Assembly: GCA_029203185.1 (NCBI GenBank)
Contig: CP119310.1
Coordinates: forward strand, 186,001-250,000
Origin: Candidatus Chryseobacterium colombiense
GTDB lineage: Bacteria; Bacteroidota; Bacteroidia; Flavobacteriales; Weeksellaceae
Direction of reading: 5' to 3'
Length of the DNA: 64,000 nucleotides
Shown here: positions 42,247-50,910 of the stretch, piece by piece
How the letters are laid out: every line of letters begins with the position of its first letter
Position numbering within the stretch: the first letter of the stretch is position 1
Position numbers and translations under genes: made by a program
Notes under the pieces: generated by a model
What the model was told of the DNA's origin: nothing
What the model saw: the letters and a program-made list of their open reading frames with translations, nothing else
Database searches by the model: none

Positions 42247-43818
42247 ATGACAACAACCGCTATTATTATAGGCGTGATTTGCTTAGTAATAGGTGCAGTG
42301 ATAGGAATAGTTTTTTCCAAAAGCTCATTAAATACTAAAGCAAAATTTATCATAGATGATGCAAAGAAAAATGCCGAAAACCTTATAGAAAAAGCTAATG
42401 TACAAGCTGAATCCATAAAGAAAGAAAAGAACCTTCAGGCTAAAGAAAAGTTCTTGGAACTGAAGTCTCAGCATGACGCTGATATTCAAGTTCGTGAAAA
42501 GAAAATGCAGGAGATTGAAAAAAGAATTAAAGACAAAGAAAACAAGCTGAATGATGAGCTAAGCAAGACAGGAAAACTTGAAAAAGATCTGGATAAGCAG
42601 ATTGCTGATTATTCTAAAAAAACAGAGATTTTAGAAAGAAAACAACAGGAACTGGATACAGCAACTGCCAAAAAAGTAGAGATTCTTGAAAAAATTGCGA
42701 ACTATACAGCAGATGAAGCTAAAGCAGAATTGGTAGAAACCATGAGAGCTGAAGCGAAAACGAGAGCTCAGGCACATGTTCAGAGCATCATGGAAGAAGC
42801 TCAGTTGAATGCTAAAAGCGAAGCAAGAAAAATTGTTATCCAGACTATTCAGAGAATCGGAACAGAGCAGGCTATCGAAAACTCGGTATCTGTTTTCAAT
42901 ATCGAATCAGATGAAGTAAAAGGTAGAATTATCGGTAGAGAAGGTAGAAACATCCGTGCTTTGGAAGCCGTAACAGGCGTAGAAATTATTGTAGATGATA
43001 CTCCTGAAGCTATTCTTCTTTCATGTTTTGACCCGGTAAGAAGAGAAATTGCAAGATTATCACTTCATAGATTGGTTACAGATGGCAGAATTCACCCTGC
43101 AAGAATTGAAGAAGTGGTGGAGAAAACCAAAAAACAAATTGAAGAAGAGATTATAGAAGTAGGTAAGAGAACGATTATTGATTTAGGTATTCACGGATTA
43201 CACCCGGAATTGATCAAGATCGTTGGTAGAATGAAATACCGTTCTTCTTATGGTCAGAACTTATTACAGCACTCGAGAGAAGTTGCAAATATTGCTGCAA
43301 CGATGGCTGCTGAATTGGGTTTAAATGTAAAATTAGCTAAAAGAGCAGGTCTATTGCACGATATTGGTAAAGTTCCTGAGCAGGAGTCTGAACTTCCTCA
43401 CGCTTTATTAGGAATGCAATGGGCAGAAAAATATGGTGAAAATGCTGAAGTGGTAAATGCAATCGGAGCTCACCACGATGAAGTTGAAATGACTTCTTTA
43501 TTGTCGCCGATCATTCAGGTAGCCGATGCTATTTCTGGAGCGAGACCGGGAGCAAGACGCCAGGTGTTGGAATCTTATATCCAGAGATTGAAAGACCTTG
43601 AATCTGCAGCACTAAGCTTTGATGGGGTTTCATCAGCATACGCTATTCAGGCAGGTAGAGAATTGAGAGTGATGGTAGAAAGCGGAAAAGTAAATGATGA
43701 AGTCGCTTCTCAATTATCTTATGACATTTCAGAAAAAATCCAGAACGAATTGACGTATCCTGGACAGGTAAAAGTAACAGTAATCAGAGAAACGAGAGCT
43801 GTGAATATTGCAAGATAA
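42247..43818 (+). CDS. rny: Ribonuclease Y
   Basis: Membrane-anchored endoribonuclease that starts mRNA decay. The 523-residue protein has an N-terminal membrane segment (about residues 3-24), a long coiled coil (about 30-190), a KH domain (VKGRIIGREGRNIRALEAVTG) and an HD domain with LLHDIGKVPEQ and GAHHDEVE. Length and domain order match RNase Y. It ends in a strong terminator at 43841. Confidence 0.96.
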   Translation: MTTTAIIIGVICLVIGAVIGIVFSKSSLNTKAKFIIDDAKKNAENLIEKANVQAESIKKEKNLQAKEKFLELKSQHDADIQVREKKMQEIEKRIKDKENKLNDELSKTGKLEKDLDKQIADYSKKTEILERKQQELDTATAKKVEILEKIANYTADEAKAELVETMRAEAKTRAQAHVQSIMEEAQLNAKSEARKIVIQTIQRIGTEQAIENSVSVFNIESDEVKGRIIGREGRNIRALEAVTGVEIIVDDTPEAILLSCFDPVRREIARLSLHRLVTDGRIHPARIEEVVEKTKKQIEEEIIEVGKRTIIDLGIHGLHPELIKIVGRMKYRSSYGQNLLQHSREVANIAATMAAELGLNVKLAKRAGLLHDIGKVPEQESELPHALLGMQWAEKYGENAEVVNAIGAHHDEVEMTSLLSPIIQVADAISGARPGARRQVLESYIQRLKDLESAALSFDGVSSAYAIQAGRELRVMVESGKVNDEVASQLSYDISEKIQNELTYPGQVKVTVIRETRAVNIAR

Positions 43819-43840
43819 TAATCTAAAAAAGATATTATAT

Positions 43841-43875
43841 AAAAACCTTTCAAGAAATTGAAAGGTTTTTTATTT
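43841..43875 (+). terminator. Terminator of rny
   Basis: 13-bp perfect stem AAAAACCTTTCAA/TTGAAAGGTTTTT with a GAAA loop and a T-rich tail. Confidence 0.9.
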
Positions 43876-43898
43876 TTAACGAAATTTATAAACTTAAT

Positions 43899-45140
43899 AT
43901 GCAAGAGCTTTCTTTGTCTTCAAAATTAAAGTACATCTTTTCTATTCCTGTGATTATTGCTGCTTTAGGCTACTTTGTAGATATCTACGACCTGCTTTTA
44001 TTTGGAATTGTAAGAATTCCGAGTCTTAAAGCTTTAGGACTGAATCCGGATGTTGACGGAACCTTTATCCTTAACTGTCAGATGGTAGGTTTGCTTCTGG
44101 GAGGAATTTTCTGGGGAATTTTCGGAGATAAAAAAGGAAGACTGTCAGTTTTATTCGGATCAATTTTAGTGTATTCCTTGGCTAATATTGCCTGTGGATT
44201 TTTGCCTTATTTTCCAAAAGAGCATTTAGTCTATCAATATGCGGCTTTAAGGTTTATAGCAGGGATTGGGTTAGCCGGAGAGTTGGGAGCAGGAATTACA
44301 TTGGTTTCTGAGAGTTTGCCAAAGAATTTAAGAGCAATCGGAACCTCTGTCGTGGCTGGTTTTGGATTAATGGGCGCTGTAGTGGCACAATTAACTGTAG
44401 AATTAGCTGGAGGTTGGAATATATCTTATATCATTGGAGGGATTTTAGGAATTCTGCTTTTGTTTTTAAGGATAAGTGTTTCCGAATCAGGGATTTATAA
44501 AAATATGGAACATGCATCTGTCTCTAAGGGAAATTTTCTTTCCTTTTTTACAAATAAAGATCGGCTGATACGATATTTGAAATGTGTTGCCGTAGGATTG
44601 CCAACATGGTATTGTATAGGGATTTTAGCGGTTTTAGCCAATCAGTTTGCTCCTGAATTGGGTATTAAAGATCTCAACCCCGGAAAAGCAATTATGTGGG
44701 CTTATGTGGGGATTTCTGCCGGTGATTTGATGAGCGGTTTTATTTCTCATGCGTTGAAGTCCAGAAAAATGGCTATTTTCTATATGCTGGTATTTACAAT
44801 TATTGGTGTGGCCATCATGCTTTTCGGAAATACAAATACAGAAACAAAATATTATATTTTCTGTGTCTGGCTAGGATTAGGAACAGGGTATTGGGCCATG
44901 TTTGTAACGCTGGCTGCTGAGCAATTCGGAACCAATATAAGAAATACAGCAACGACTACAGTCCCCAATATGGTTCGAGGGCTAGTTCCTGTCATGATTT
45001 TTATTTTTGATTTTTTTAAGAAAGATTTTTCAGTGATTATGAGTGCTGCCATCTTAGGAATCATTGTATTTGGACTCGCTTTTTATTCCTCATTGACGAT
45101 CTCAGAAACCCATGGGAAAGATTTGGAATTTACGGAATAA
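43899..45140 (+). CDS. MFS transporter, metabolite:H+ symporter-like
   Basis: The 413-residue protein has about 12 membrane segments. The first contains GYFVDIYDLLLFGIV and the loop after segment 2 has GDKKGRLSVLFGS (MFS motif A). RFIAGIGLAGELGAGITL and RAIGTSVVAGFG point to the ProP/ShiA-like branch. The substrate is unknown. It is close to the terminator of rny and has no clear operon partner. Confidence 0.85.
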   Translation: MQELSLSSKLKYIFSIPVIIAALGYFVDIYDLLLFGIVRIPSLKALGLNPDVDGTFILNCQMVGLLLGGIFWGIFGDKKGRLSVLFGSILVYSLANIACGFLPYFPKEHLVYQYAALRFIAGIGLAGELGAGITLVSESLPKNLRAIGTSVVAGFGLMGAVVAQLTVELAGGWNISYIIGGILGILLLFLRISVSESGIYKNMEHASVSKGNFLSFFTNKDRLIRYLKCVAVGLPTWYCIGILAVLANQFAPELGIKDLNPGKAIMWAYVGISAGDLMSGFISHALKSRKMAIFYMLVFTIIGVAIMLFGNTNTETKYYIFCVWLGLGTGYWAMFVTLAAEQFGTNIRNTATTTVPNMVRGLVPVMIFIFDFFKKDFSVIMSAAILGIIVFGLAFYSSLTISETHGKDLEFTE

Positions 45141-45312
45141 TTAATATGTTTAAGAAATATCAAATGGGTATTGTCCTTTATTGATGTAATAAATACAGAT
45201 AAATAGGCATATTATAAAATTTAATATTAAATTATGCTTCGGGTAATTAATATTTGTTTAACTTTATAAAACAATAAACTATAAATAGTACAAACTTTAA
45301 AACTAAATTACG

Positions 45313-45507
45313 ATGCAAAACAACATTTTAAAAAACGCGAAGAAATTACAAAAACAAGATCTTAAAAACATTATGGGAGGAGTAAGCGGTAATCCGGATT
45401 TATCTCTTTGCGGATGCGATTGTGCAGGAGCTGTAACAGGACCAAAATATTGCGGTCAATACATTGCTTGTCCACAGGTTTATACTTGTAATCAGTCAGC
45501 GGTATAA
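45313..45507 (+). CDS. Double-glycine-leader, cysteine-rich secreted peptide precursor
   Basis: The 64-residue product has a leader of about 24 residues, LKNAKKLQKQDLKNIMGG, ending in the Gly-Gly typical of peptides cleaved by peptidase-containing ABC transporters. The 40-residue core has six cysteines, the first three in LCGCDC. Flavobacteria encode many such bacteriocin-like peptides, and a modified natural product is possible. No maturase, radical-SAM enzyme or transporter gene is in this window; the neighbours are an MFS gene and yeiH. It is monocistronic with its own terminator at 45551. Confidence 0.75.
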   Translation: MQNNILKNAKKLQKQDLKNIMGGVSGNPDLSLCGCDCAGAVTGPKYCGQYIACPQVYTCNQSAV

Positions 45508-45550
45508 GAAATTATTTCAACTAGAAATAAACATTTCCACATTTAATACG

Positions 45551-45581
45551 CAAAAGCCTTTTGAATTTCAAAAGGCTTTTG
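45551..45581 (+). terminator. Terminator of the GG-leader peptide gene
   Basis: 14-bp perfect stem CAAAAGCCTTTTGA/TCAAAAGGCTTTTG with a 3-nt loop. The element is symmetric and may also help end yeiH from the other side. Confidence 0.85.
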
Positions 45582-45659
45582 TAATTTATAGATTTAATTG
45601 TTTCAAGTAAAGTGAAGAATCATTAAAATCGTTTTGATGTTATAGAGTTCCTGAAAACC

Positions 45660-46601
45660 TTAGTTAAAATTCAAAACAACAAAAAGACTTCCTATACTTA
45701 TAAAGCCCCAAAGAAAAATGGCTAAAATCAATGGTTTAAAACCTATTAATTTTAAAGTTTGGATAGACAGAGTAGAACCTATCAAAAATAAAGTCAGATT
45801 TAATCCTGATTTAGCGATTAGTGTAATTCCCGAACTTAGCTTATCAAAAAAAGGGAAGTAGGTATTTAATAAAATAGCCAGAATAAAATACCCGATAAAC
45901 CACGGAATTTTAATTTTGGATTCTTTATTCTTAAAAATAACCATCGTGACCAAAGAAACTGGAATAATCCATAAAGCTCTGGCTAATTTTACGGTGGTTG
46001 CAATTTTTAAAGCTTCATTTCCATATTTACTTGCTGCTCCAACTACAGAGCTGGTATCATGAATCCCAACAGCGCACCATAAGCCAAATTGTTCTTGGGT
46101 AAGGTTTAAGAGGTGCCCAATCGAAGGGTAAATAAATAATGCAATGGAATTCAGAGTAAAAATGATGGCTAAAGCCAATGAAATCTGTTTTGCATTGGGT
46201 TTAATAATCGGAGAAGTAGCTGCAATTGCACTTCCGCCGCAGATTGCTGTTCCTACTGAAATCAGATAGGATAAAGGTCTTTCCAACTTGAGGGTTTTTC
46301 CAATAAAATATCCTAAGAACATTACAGTGAAAATACTGATAACTGTTAATATAAATCCTGATTTTCCAGCCTCTAATGCTTCATTCAGCTTTAACCCGAA
46401 ACCTAATCCGACAATTGAAATCTGTAATAATAAATGTATATACTGATGTAAGCTTTTCTCAAAAGGATTTCCTATACCAACGGCTAAAATAAAACCCAAA
46501 AGTAATGCAACAGGGGAAGAAATGACCGGAGTTAAACAGATTACTGCCCATACAATGAAAATAAGCTTTTTAGATTTTTCATTCAGATTGAAATCTTTCA
46601 T
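45660..46601 (-). CDS. YeiH-family (UPF0324) putative sulfate/sulfonate exporter
   Basis: The 313-residue protein has about ten membrane segments and the family features SSPVALLLGFILAVGIGNP near the N terminus, the Gly-rich GTAICGGSAIAATSPII and GIHDTSSVVGAASKYG in the second half. The family has no proven substrate. In enterobacteria yeiH lies beside the LysR-type gene yeiE, and here a LysR gene sits directly upstream on the same strand. Confidence 0.9.
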   Translation of the reverse strand: MKDFNLNEKSKKLIFIVWAVICLTPVISSPVALLLGFILAVGIGNPFEKSLHQYIHLLLQISIVGLGFGLKLNEALEAGKSGFILTVISIFTVMFLGYFIGKTLKLERPLSYLISVGTAICGGSAIAATSPIIKPNAKQISLALAIIFTLNSIALFIYPSIGHLLNLTQEQFGLWCAVGIHDTSSVVGAASKYGNEALKIATTVKLARALWIIPVSLVTMVIFKNKESKIKIPWFIGYFILAILLNTYFPFFDKLSSGITLIAKSGLNLTLFLIGSTLSIQTLKLIGFKPLILAIFLWGFISIGSLFVVLNFN

Positions 46602-46676
46602 TTTGTAATATTTAAATTAATGGTTCAAAATTCCATAAATTAATATTACAAATTGAATTGTATTTTGTTATATTAG

Positions 46677-46691
46677 ATAACTTTAAGTTAT
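46677..46691. promoter_or_regulatory. Candidate LysR-type operator upstream of yeiH
   Basis: The perfect palindrome ATAACTTTAAGTTAT has the symmetric T-N11-A form bound by LysR-type regulators. It lies between yeiH and the LysR gene, 76 nt before the yeiH start. Confidence 0.45.
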
Positions 46692-46711
46692 AAATAAAAT
46701 GATGTTTGAAG

Positions 46712-47593
46712 TCAGAGCTGAGTGGTAAATTTTAAGAAAATTCTGATTAATTCGGACTGCTCACCTTTTGGAAGAATAAAATGAAAATTTCTTTCAATAC
46801 TAAAGTTTTTAATATCAATAATGCTGAGTTGATTGTTTTTTAGTTCATTTAAAACTGTGCTTATAGAAAGAAAAGCTAAAGAATTTGAATATAAAAGGTA
46901 GTTTTTTATACTTTCGCTGCTTCCCAATTGCATTACGATATTCAATTCATCAAGGGAAATTCCTTTTTCTTTCAGACGATTCTGAATGAATTCCAAAGAA
47001 CCTGAACCGGGCTCTCTGAAAACTAATTCCATATGGTATAAATCTTTGATATTTAATGTTTTATTGGCTAATGAATGATTGGCTTTGGCAATCAAAACAA
47101 TTTCATCAGCTTTAAATATTTGATAATCAAAATAATTCGATTGAGACTCTCCTTCGATGATTCCCAGATCAATTTTTCCCTCCTTTAAAAGCTCAGAAAT
47201 AATTTCCGTATTGTGCGTAATCAGTTCAATTTTAATGTCTTTGTAATATGAATTGAACTTGGCTAAAATCTCCGGTAAGATATACTGAGCTACAGTGGTG
47301 CTTGCTCCAATAATCAGCTTTCCTTTATGTTGCTGGTTCACCTGATTGATTTCAAATTCCAGATCACGATATATATTTCTGATTTTTTCAGCATATTCAA
47401 ATAGAATTTGACCACTTTGTGTCAGTTGAATACTGGTACCTTTTCTGTCAAATAATTTGGTATTCAGCTGATTTTCGATTTCTTTAATATGTTTGGTTAC
47501 GGCAGGCTGGGAAATATTCAGCTCTTCCGAAGCCTTTGTAAAGCTTGATCGGGAAGCTACGGTGTGAAAAACTTTTAATCTGTAATCAAACAT
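46712..47593 (-). CDS. LysR-family transcriptional regulator
   Basis: The 293-residue protein has the LysR winged helix at the N terminus (FTKASEELNISQPAVTKHIKEI, recognition helix about residues 33-45) and an effector-binding domain. It sits 110 nt upstream of yeiH on the same strand and probably controls it, as YeiE does in E. coli; the effector is unknown. The 29-nt gap to the CLC-F gene suggests it may also be on that transcript. Confidence 0.92.
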   Translation of the reverse strand: MFDYRLKVFHTVASRSSFTKASEELNISQPAVTKHIKEIENQLNTKLFDRKGTSIQLTQSGQILFEYAEKIRNIYRDLEFEINQVNQQHKGKLIIGASTTVAQYILPEILAKFNSYYKDIKIELITHNTEIISELLKEGKIDLGIIEGESQSNYFDYQIFKADEIVLIAKANHSLANKTLNIKDLYHMELVFREPGSGSLEFIQNRLKEKGISLDELNIVMQLGSSESIKNYLLYSNSLAFLSISTVLNELKNNQLSIIDIKNFSIERNFHFILPKGEQSELIRIFLKFTTQL

Positions 47594-47622
47594 AATTTAA
47601 AGGTAAGAAATAAAGACCAATC

Positions 47623-48927
47623 TTATAAATCAGAAAAGTCTTTATCAGTAAGATTATCAAATCTTCTGTTTTTGGCTTCTCCAATTTTTTGTTTCGTATA
47701 AATACTGTTGTTTCCAGAGAATAAATAAGAGACAACGCAGGCAATAGCGACATAGATTCCACACTCGGCTCCGAATAACTCAATTCCCATCAGCATACAG
47801 GCAAGTGGAGTATTGGTCGCCCCTGCAAAAACAGCCACAAATCCCATTCCTGCCAACAAACCAAACGGAAGCGGAATGAATAATGATAAAGCACTTCCCA
47901 AAGTAGCCCCAATAAAGAATAACGGGGTTACTTCTCCTCCTTTAAAACCTGCAGAAAGCGTAACGATAGTAAATATCATTTTTAAAGCAAAATCATAAAA
48001 TGGAAGTTGCTTTTCAAAAGATTCTACTATCGTTGGAATTCCCAAACCGATATATCTTGTAGTTCCTATTGCAAAAACTGCGAAAGCAACGATGATTCCG
48101 CCAATAACAGGCCGAAACGGGGGATATTTAATGTTAGATTTAAAAACCGAACTAGCCCAATGAATCATTCTGCTGAAAGTGGCAGAACAGATTCCAAAAA
48201 TAATTCCTGCCAGAATAGCATATAAAATGGGGAGAAATTCAAGTTTGGGAATAAGATCTATATTATAGTGGGTGTGTTTTACATTCCATAGATTTGTTAC
48301 CCAGTCCGCTAAAATTGCACATGCAAATGCGGGAAAAAGAGCATTATAACGAATTCTTCCGATCAAAAAAACTTCAAGTCCGAAAACTGCTCCTGCTAAA
48401 GGAGTTCCAAAGACGGATCCAAAACCTGCAGCGATTGCAGAAATAATTAAAATCTTTCGTTCGTTTTTGTCGAGCTTAAATGGTTTAGTGAATTGATCAG
48501 CAATTGCGCCTGCCATTTGAAGTGCAGTTCCTTCACGGCCTGCAGAACCTCCGAAAAAGTGAGTGATTATTGTTCCCAAGTATACAAAAGGAGCCATTTT
48601 AAACGGAATAGTCTCTTTTGGAGCATGTATGTTTTCAAGTAATAAATTATTGCCTGCTTCCACATCTTTTCCGAAATAATAATATAAAAGTCCCACCAAA
48701 AATCCCGCCACAGGAAGAAATGCAATCAGCCATATATGATTTTCCCTGAAGTTAGTTGCCCATTCTAACGACTGTAAAAATCCGGCTGAAGCAGTTCCTA
48801 CCAATGCACCAATGATAAGACTTATACACAGCCATTTCAAAATATAGGGTAAAGCCGGAAATTTTCTGAAAAAAAAGTAAAGTTGAAATTTTGTTTTACT
48901 GCTGAATGTTCGTTGATTTTTTGACAT
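47623..48927 (-). CDS. CLC-F fluoride/proton antiporter
   Basis: The 434-residue CLC-fold membrane protein exports fluoride. Ordinary CLC proteins carry GSGIP and GREGP at the ion site. Here those positions read GNNLL (residues 92-96) and GREGT (130-134), the substitutions that mark the fluoride-specific CLC-F clade (GNNLI/GREGT). The second proton-path Glu is kept in FGTPLAGAVFGLEV. A fluoride riboswitch precedes the gene, which strengthens the call. The start is ATG at 48927. Confidence 0.93.
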   Translation of the reverse strand: MSKNQRTFSSKTKFQLYFFFRKFPALPYILKWLCISLIIGALVGTASAGFLQSLEWATNFRENHIWLIAFLPVAGFLVGLLYYYFGKDVEAGNNLLLENIHAPKETIPFKMAPFVYLGTIITHFFGGSAGREGTALQMAGAIADQFTKPFKLDKNERKILIISAIAAGFGSVFGTPLAGAVFGLEVFLIGRIRYNALFPAFACAILADWVTNLWNVKHTHYNIDLIPKLEFLPILYAILAGIIFGICSATFSRMIHWASSVFKSNIKYPPFRPVIGGIIVAFAVFAIGTTRYIGLGIPTIVESFEKQLPFYDFALKMIFTIVTLSAGFKGGEVTPLFFIGATLGSALSLFIPLPFGLLAGMGFVAVFAGATNTPLACMLMGIELFGAECGIYVAIACVVSYLFSGNNSIYTKQKIGEAKNRRFDNLTDKDFSDL

Positions 48928-48933
48928 AACTTT

Positions 48934-48969
48934 CCTGATCGAATTACTGTTAATAATCTTTTAATCAGG
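48934..48969 (-). promoter_or_regulatory. Riboswitch expression platform of the CLC-F gene
   Basis: On the minus strand CCTGAT (48969-48964), the 3' end of the aptamer, can pair with ATCAGG (48939-48934). The latter lies 6 nt from the start codon and overlaps the likely ribosome-binding site (AGGAAAG). Formation of the aptamer P1 stem would release it. Confidence 0.55.
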
Positions 48970-49018
48970 CGTCATCAGCTTCTGAAAAGCGGTTGGGTAA
49001 GGAAGAACACCATTTCCT
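48960..49018 (-). ncRNA. Fluoride riboswitch (crcB motif)
   Basis: The minus-strand RNA has the conserved blocks of the class: GGAAATGGTGTTCTTCC, then ACCGC, then GCTGATGACGCCTGATT. GGUGUU pairs with GACGCC (P1), GGAA with UUCC, and GCUU with AAGC. It lies 33 nt upstream of the CLC-F start codon. Fluoride bound to magnesium would stabilise the aptamer. Confidence 0.9.
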
Positions 49019-49028
49019 TTTTCTGTTA

Positions 49029-49036
49029 CAAAGATA
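49029..49036 (-). promoter_or_regulatory. Promoter -7 element of the fluoride riboswitch transcript
   Basis: TATCTTTG on the minus strand, a few nucleotides upstream of the aptamer. It falls just below the stop codon of the upstream gene, so the CLC-F gene has its own transcript. Confidence 0.6.
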
Positions 49037-49040
49037 AAAT

Positions 49041-49913
49041 TTATTTTAAAAAGAAACCATGTTCCGAGATATACTTTTTACTGATTTTTATACTTTCAAA
49101 AATATCTTTATCACTGGAATCCTGCTCCAGAAACCAATATTTCAACCCTGCTTTTTCTTTAGCTTCGAAAATCCTTTTAAAATCAATAGTTCCGTTTCCG
49201 ATTTCTGCAAAATCTTTTGTTTCTGCCTTCATGTCTTTCACATGCCATAATGGAAATCTCTTTGGGTATTTTTCAAAGTAGAATAACGGATCAAGGCCTG
49301 CTTTTGAAATCCAGTAAAGATCCAATTCCATTTTAACTAAATCTGAGGAGGTATTTTCCAGGATAAAGTCATAAAAAGTATGTTGTTCATCCTTCTTGAG
49401 AAATTCAAAATCATGGTTGTGGTAGGCTAGTTGAATTCCGTTTTGTTTAGTAATTTGCCCGGCTTTTTCAAGAGTTTCAGGGAGTTTCTGATAATTTTCT
49501 AATGTTCTTTCTGCTTCAGGAAGATAGGAGCAAACGGCAAATTCAGAGCCGATAGTATTCAAATCGTCCAATGTTTTATTCCAGTTTTTCAGAAGAGTTC
49601 CGTCTTCATGATCTGTAATTCCGGTTCTGTGGTGTGAACTGATGACTTTTAATCCGTTGTCAGATAATATTTTCTTAAATTCAACAGCTGTTTTTCCGAA
49701 AAAAGTTCCGTCGTATCCATAGATTTCAAATTCTGTAAAACCTAATGCGGCTAGTTTCTCAAAAGTTTTTTCCATATCGTTAGAAATGAAATCACGAACG
49801 GTGTACAATTGAATTGCCAATGATTTTTTACTCATATTTAATTTAGAAACTCCACAAGAATACAATCCTAAAAATCCCAATGCAGAAAGCTGAATGAACC
49901 TTTTTCTTTGCAT
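49041..49913 (-). CDS. TIM-barrel sugar phosphate isomerase/epimerase-like lipoprotein
   Basis: The 290-residue protein has a lipoprotein-like signal (Cys20 in LYSC) and the xylose-isomerase-like AP-endonuclease-2 fold. Metal-binding acids and histidines appear in FEIYGYDG, YHNHDFEF, MELDLYW and WHVKDM. Relatives are often annotated as sugar phosphate isomerases/epimerases of the periplasm in Bacteroidota; the substrate is unknown. Its ATG overlaps the stop of the thioesterase gene upstream. Confidence 0.87.
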   Translation of the reverse strand: MQRKRFIQLSALGFLGLYSCGVSKLNMSKKSLAIQLYTVRDFISNDMEKTFEKLAALGFTEFEIYGYDGTFFGKTAVEFKKILSDNGLKVISSHHRTGITDHEDGTLLKNWNKTLDDLNTIGSEFAVCSYLPEAERTLENYQKLPETLEKAGQITKQNGIQLAYHNHDFEFLKKDEQHTFYDFILENTSSDLVKMELDLYWISKAGLDPLFYFEKYPKRFPLWHVKDMKAETKDFAEIGNGTIDFKRIFEAKEKAGLKYWFLEQDSSDKDIFESIKISKKYISEHGFFLK

Positions 49914-50380
49914 TATAGAAATGGCTTCATTTCGTCTTCGATCTGTGCTCTTAGCTCCATGAGACGTTTTGCATACTGCTCTTTTTGTTTTTCCTCTTCA
50001 GTTTCCGGAATCCATTTGGGAACAGGAAGTTTTTTGCCGTTTTCGTCAACGGCAACAAAAACAATGATGCAATGTGTTTTTTTATCGAAATTGGGCTGCT
50101 TCAGATTTCTGGAAAATACATTGATTGAAATATGCATACTGGATGAACCGGTATAAATTACCTGGGCTTCCACTTTTACAATTTCCCCGATTTTAATGGG
50201 TTCATAGAAACGGATTCCTCCTACATAAACCGTTACAGAATAATTACCACTCCATGTTGTTGCACATGCATAGCCAGCCTGGTCTATCCATTTCATCACA
50301 CTTCCTCCATGTACCTTTCCTCCGTAGTTGACATCTGAAGGCTCTGAAATAAATTGAAAAGTTATTGGTTTGTTATCCAT
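49913..50380 (-). CDS. Acyl-CoA thioesterase, hotdog fold
   Basis: The 155-residue protein has the family pattern FISEPSDVNYGGKVHGGSVMKWIDQAGYACA, with the hotdog helix and GGIRFYEPI. The C-terminal helix (about residues 125-150) is charged and coiled-coil-like. It hydrolyses medium- or long-chain acyl-CoA thioesters. The ATG at 50380 is preferred to a TTG at 50425, as the longer form adds an unconserved hydrophobic stretch. Confidence 0.88.
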   Translation of the reverse strand: MDNKPITFQFISEPSDVNYGGKVHGGSVMKWIDQAGYACATTWSGNYSVTVYVGGIRFYEPIKIGEIVKVEAQVIYTGSSSMHISINVFSRNLKQPNFDKKTHCIIVFVAVDENGKKLPVPKWIPETEEEKQKEQYAKRLMELRAQIEDEMKPFL

Positions 50381-50442
50381 TTCCACTAAAAATTTGATTG
50401 AATAAAGGTATTTAATAATTTTCAAAATTATAGATTAAATCC

Positions 50443-50450
50443 TACTTTTG
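50443..50450 (+). promoter_or_regulatory. Promoter -7 element of the ArsC-like gene
   Basis: TACTTTTG, 55 nt before the ATG at 50506. Confidence 0.4.
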
Positions 50451-50505
50451 AAACGGGAAAGTGAAATGAAGACGAATTTTAATCAACAATAGACCTAAAT
50501 TAATA

Positions 50506-50862
50506 ATGAAAAAAGTATTTTATCTCAATACGTGTGATACCTGCAGAAAAATTTTAGCACAATTCGACCTTGCAGACTGGGAACTTCGTGAAATCAAAAA
50601 AGAACCGATTACGAAAGAAGAGTTAGAAGAAATGCATAAAAAAACAAAGTCTTACGAGGCATTATTCAGCAAAAAATCTACTCAGATTAAGTTGAGAGGG
50701 TTAGATGTGAAATCTTTAACAGAAAAGGATTTTAAAGAATTGTTATTGGATCATTATACCTTTTTGAAAAGACCTGTTTTCCTTACTGATAAAGAAATTT
50801 TCGTAGGGAATGATAAAAATAATGTGGCGGCTTTGCAGGAGTTTTTTGGAGTCACTGAATAA
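50506..50862 (+). CDS. ArsC/Spx-family thioredoxin-fold protein
   Basis: The 118-residue protein starts KKVFYLNTCDTCRK with Cys10 and Cys13, and matches the ArsC-like family in length and in LRGLDVKSL, LLDHYTFLKRPVF. True arsenate reductases of this class have a single N-terminal Cys and a conserved Arg triad. Here the CxxC form and the LKRPVFL segment place it with Spx/YffB-like proteins. The function is uncertain (redox or stress regulation). Confidence 0.8.
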   Translation: MKKVFYLNTCDTCRKILAQFDLADWELREIKKEPITKEELEEMHKKTKSYEALFSKKSTQIKLRGLDVKSLTEKDFKELLLDHYTFLKRPVFLTDKEIFVGNDKNNVAALQEFFGVTE

Positions 50863-50870
50863 TTTTAAAA

Positions 50871-50910
50871 ATATAAGCTCTTAGATGAAATGTTTAAGAG
50901 CTTATATTTT
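50871..50910. terminator. Bidirectional terminator between the ArsC-like gene and the convergent gene
   Basis: 13-bp stem ATATAAGCTCTTA/TAAGAGCTTATAT (50871-50883 with 50895-50907). The right arm contains the stop codon of the minus-strand gene ending at 50902. Confidence 0.8.

Noticed and set aside
48960..49018. Thiamine pyrophosphate riboswitch
   Set aside because: Part of the end (GCTGATGA) resembles a TPP motif, but the order of the conserved blocks and the fluoride-specific gene fit the fluoride riboswitch and not TPP.
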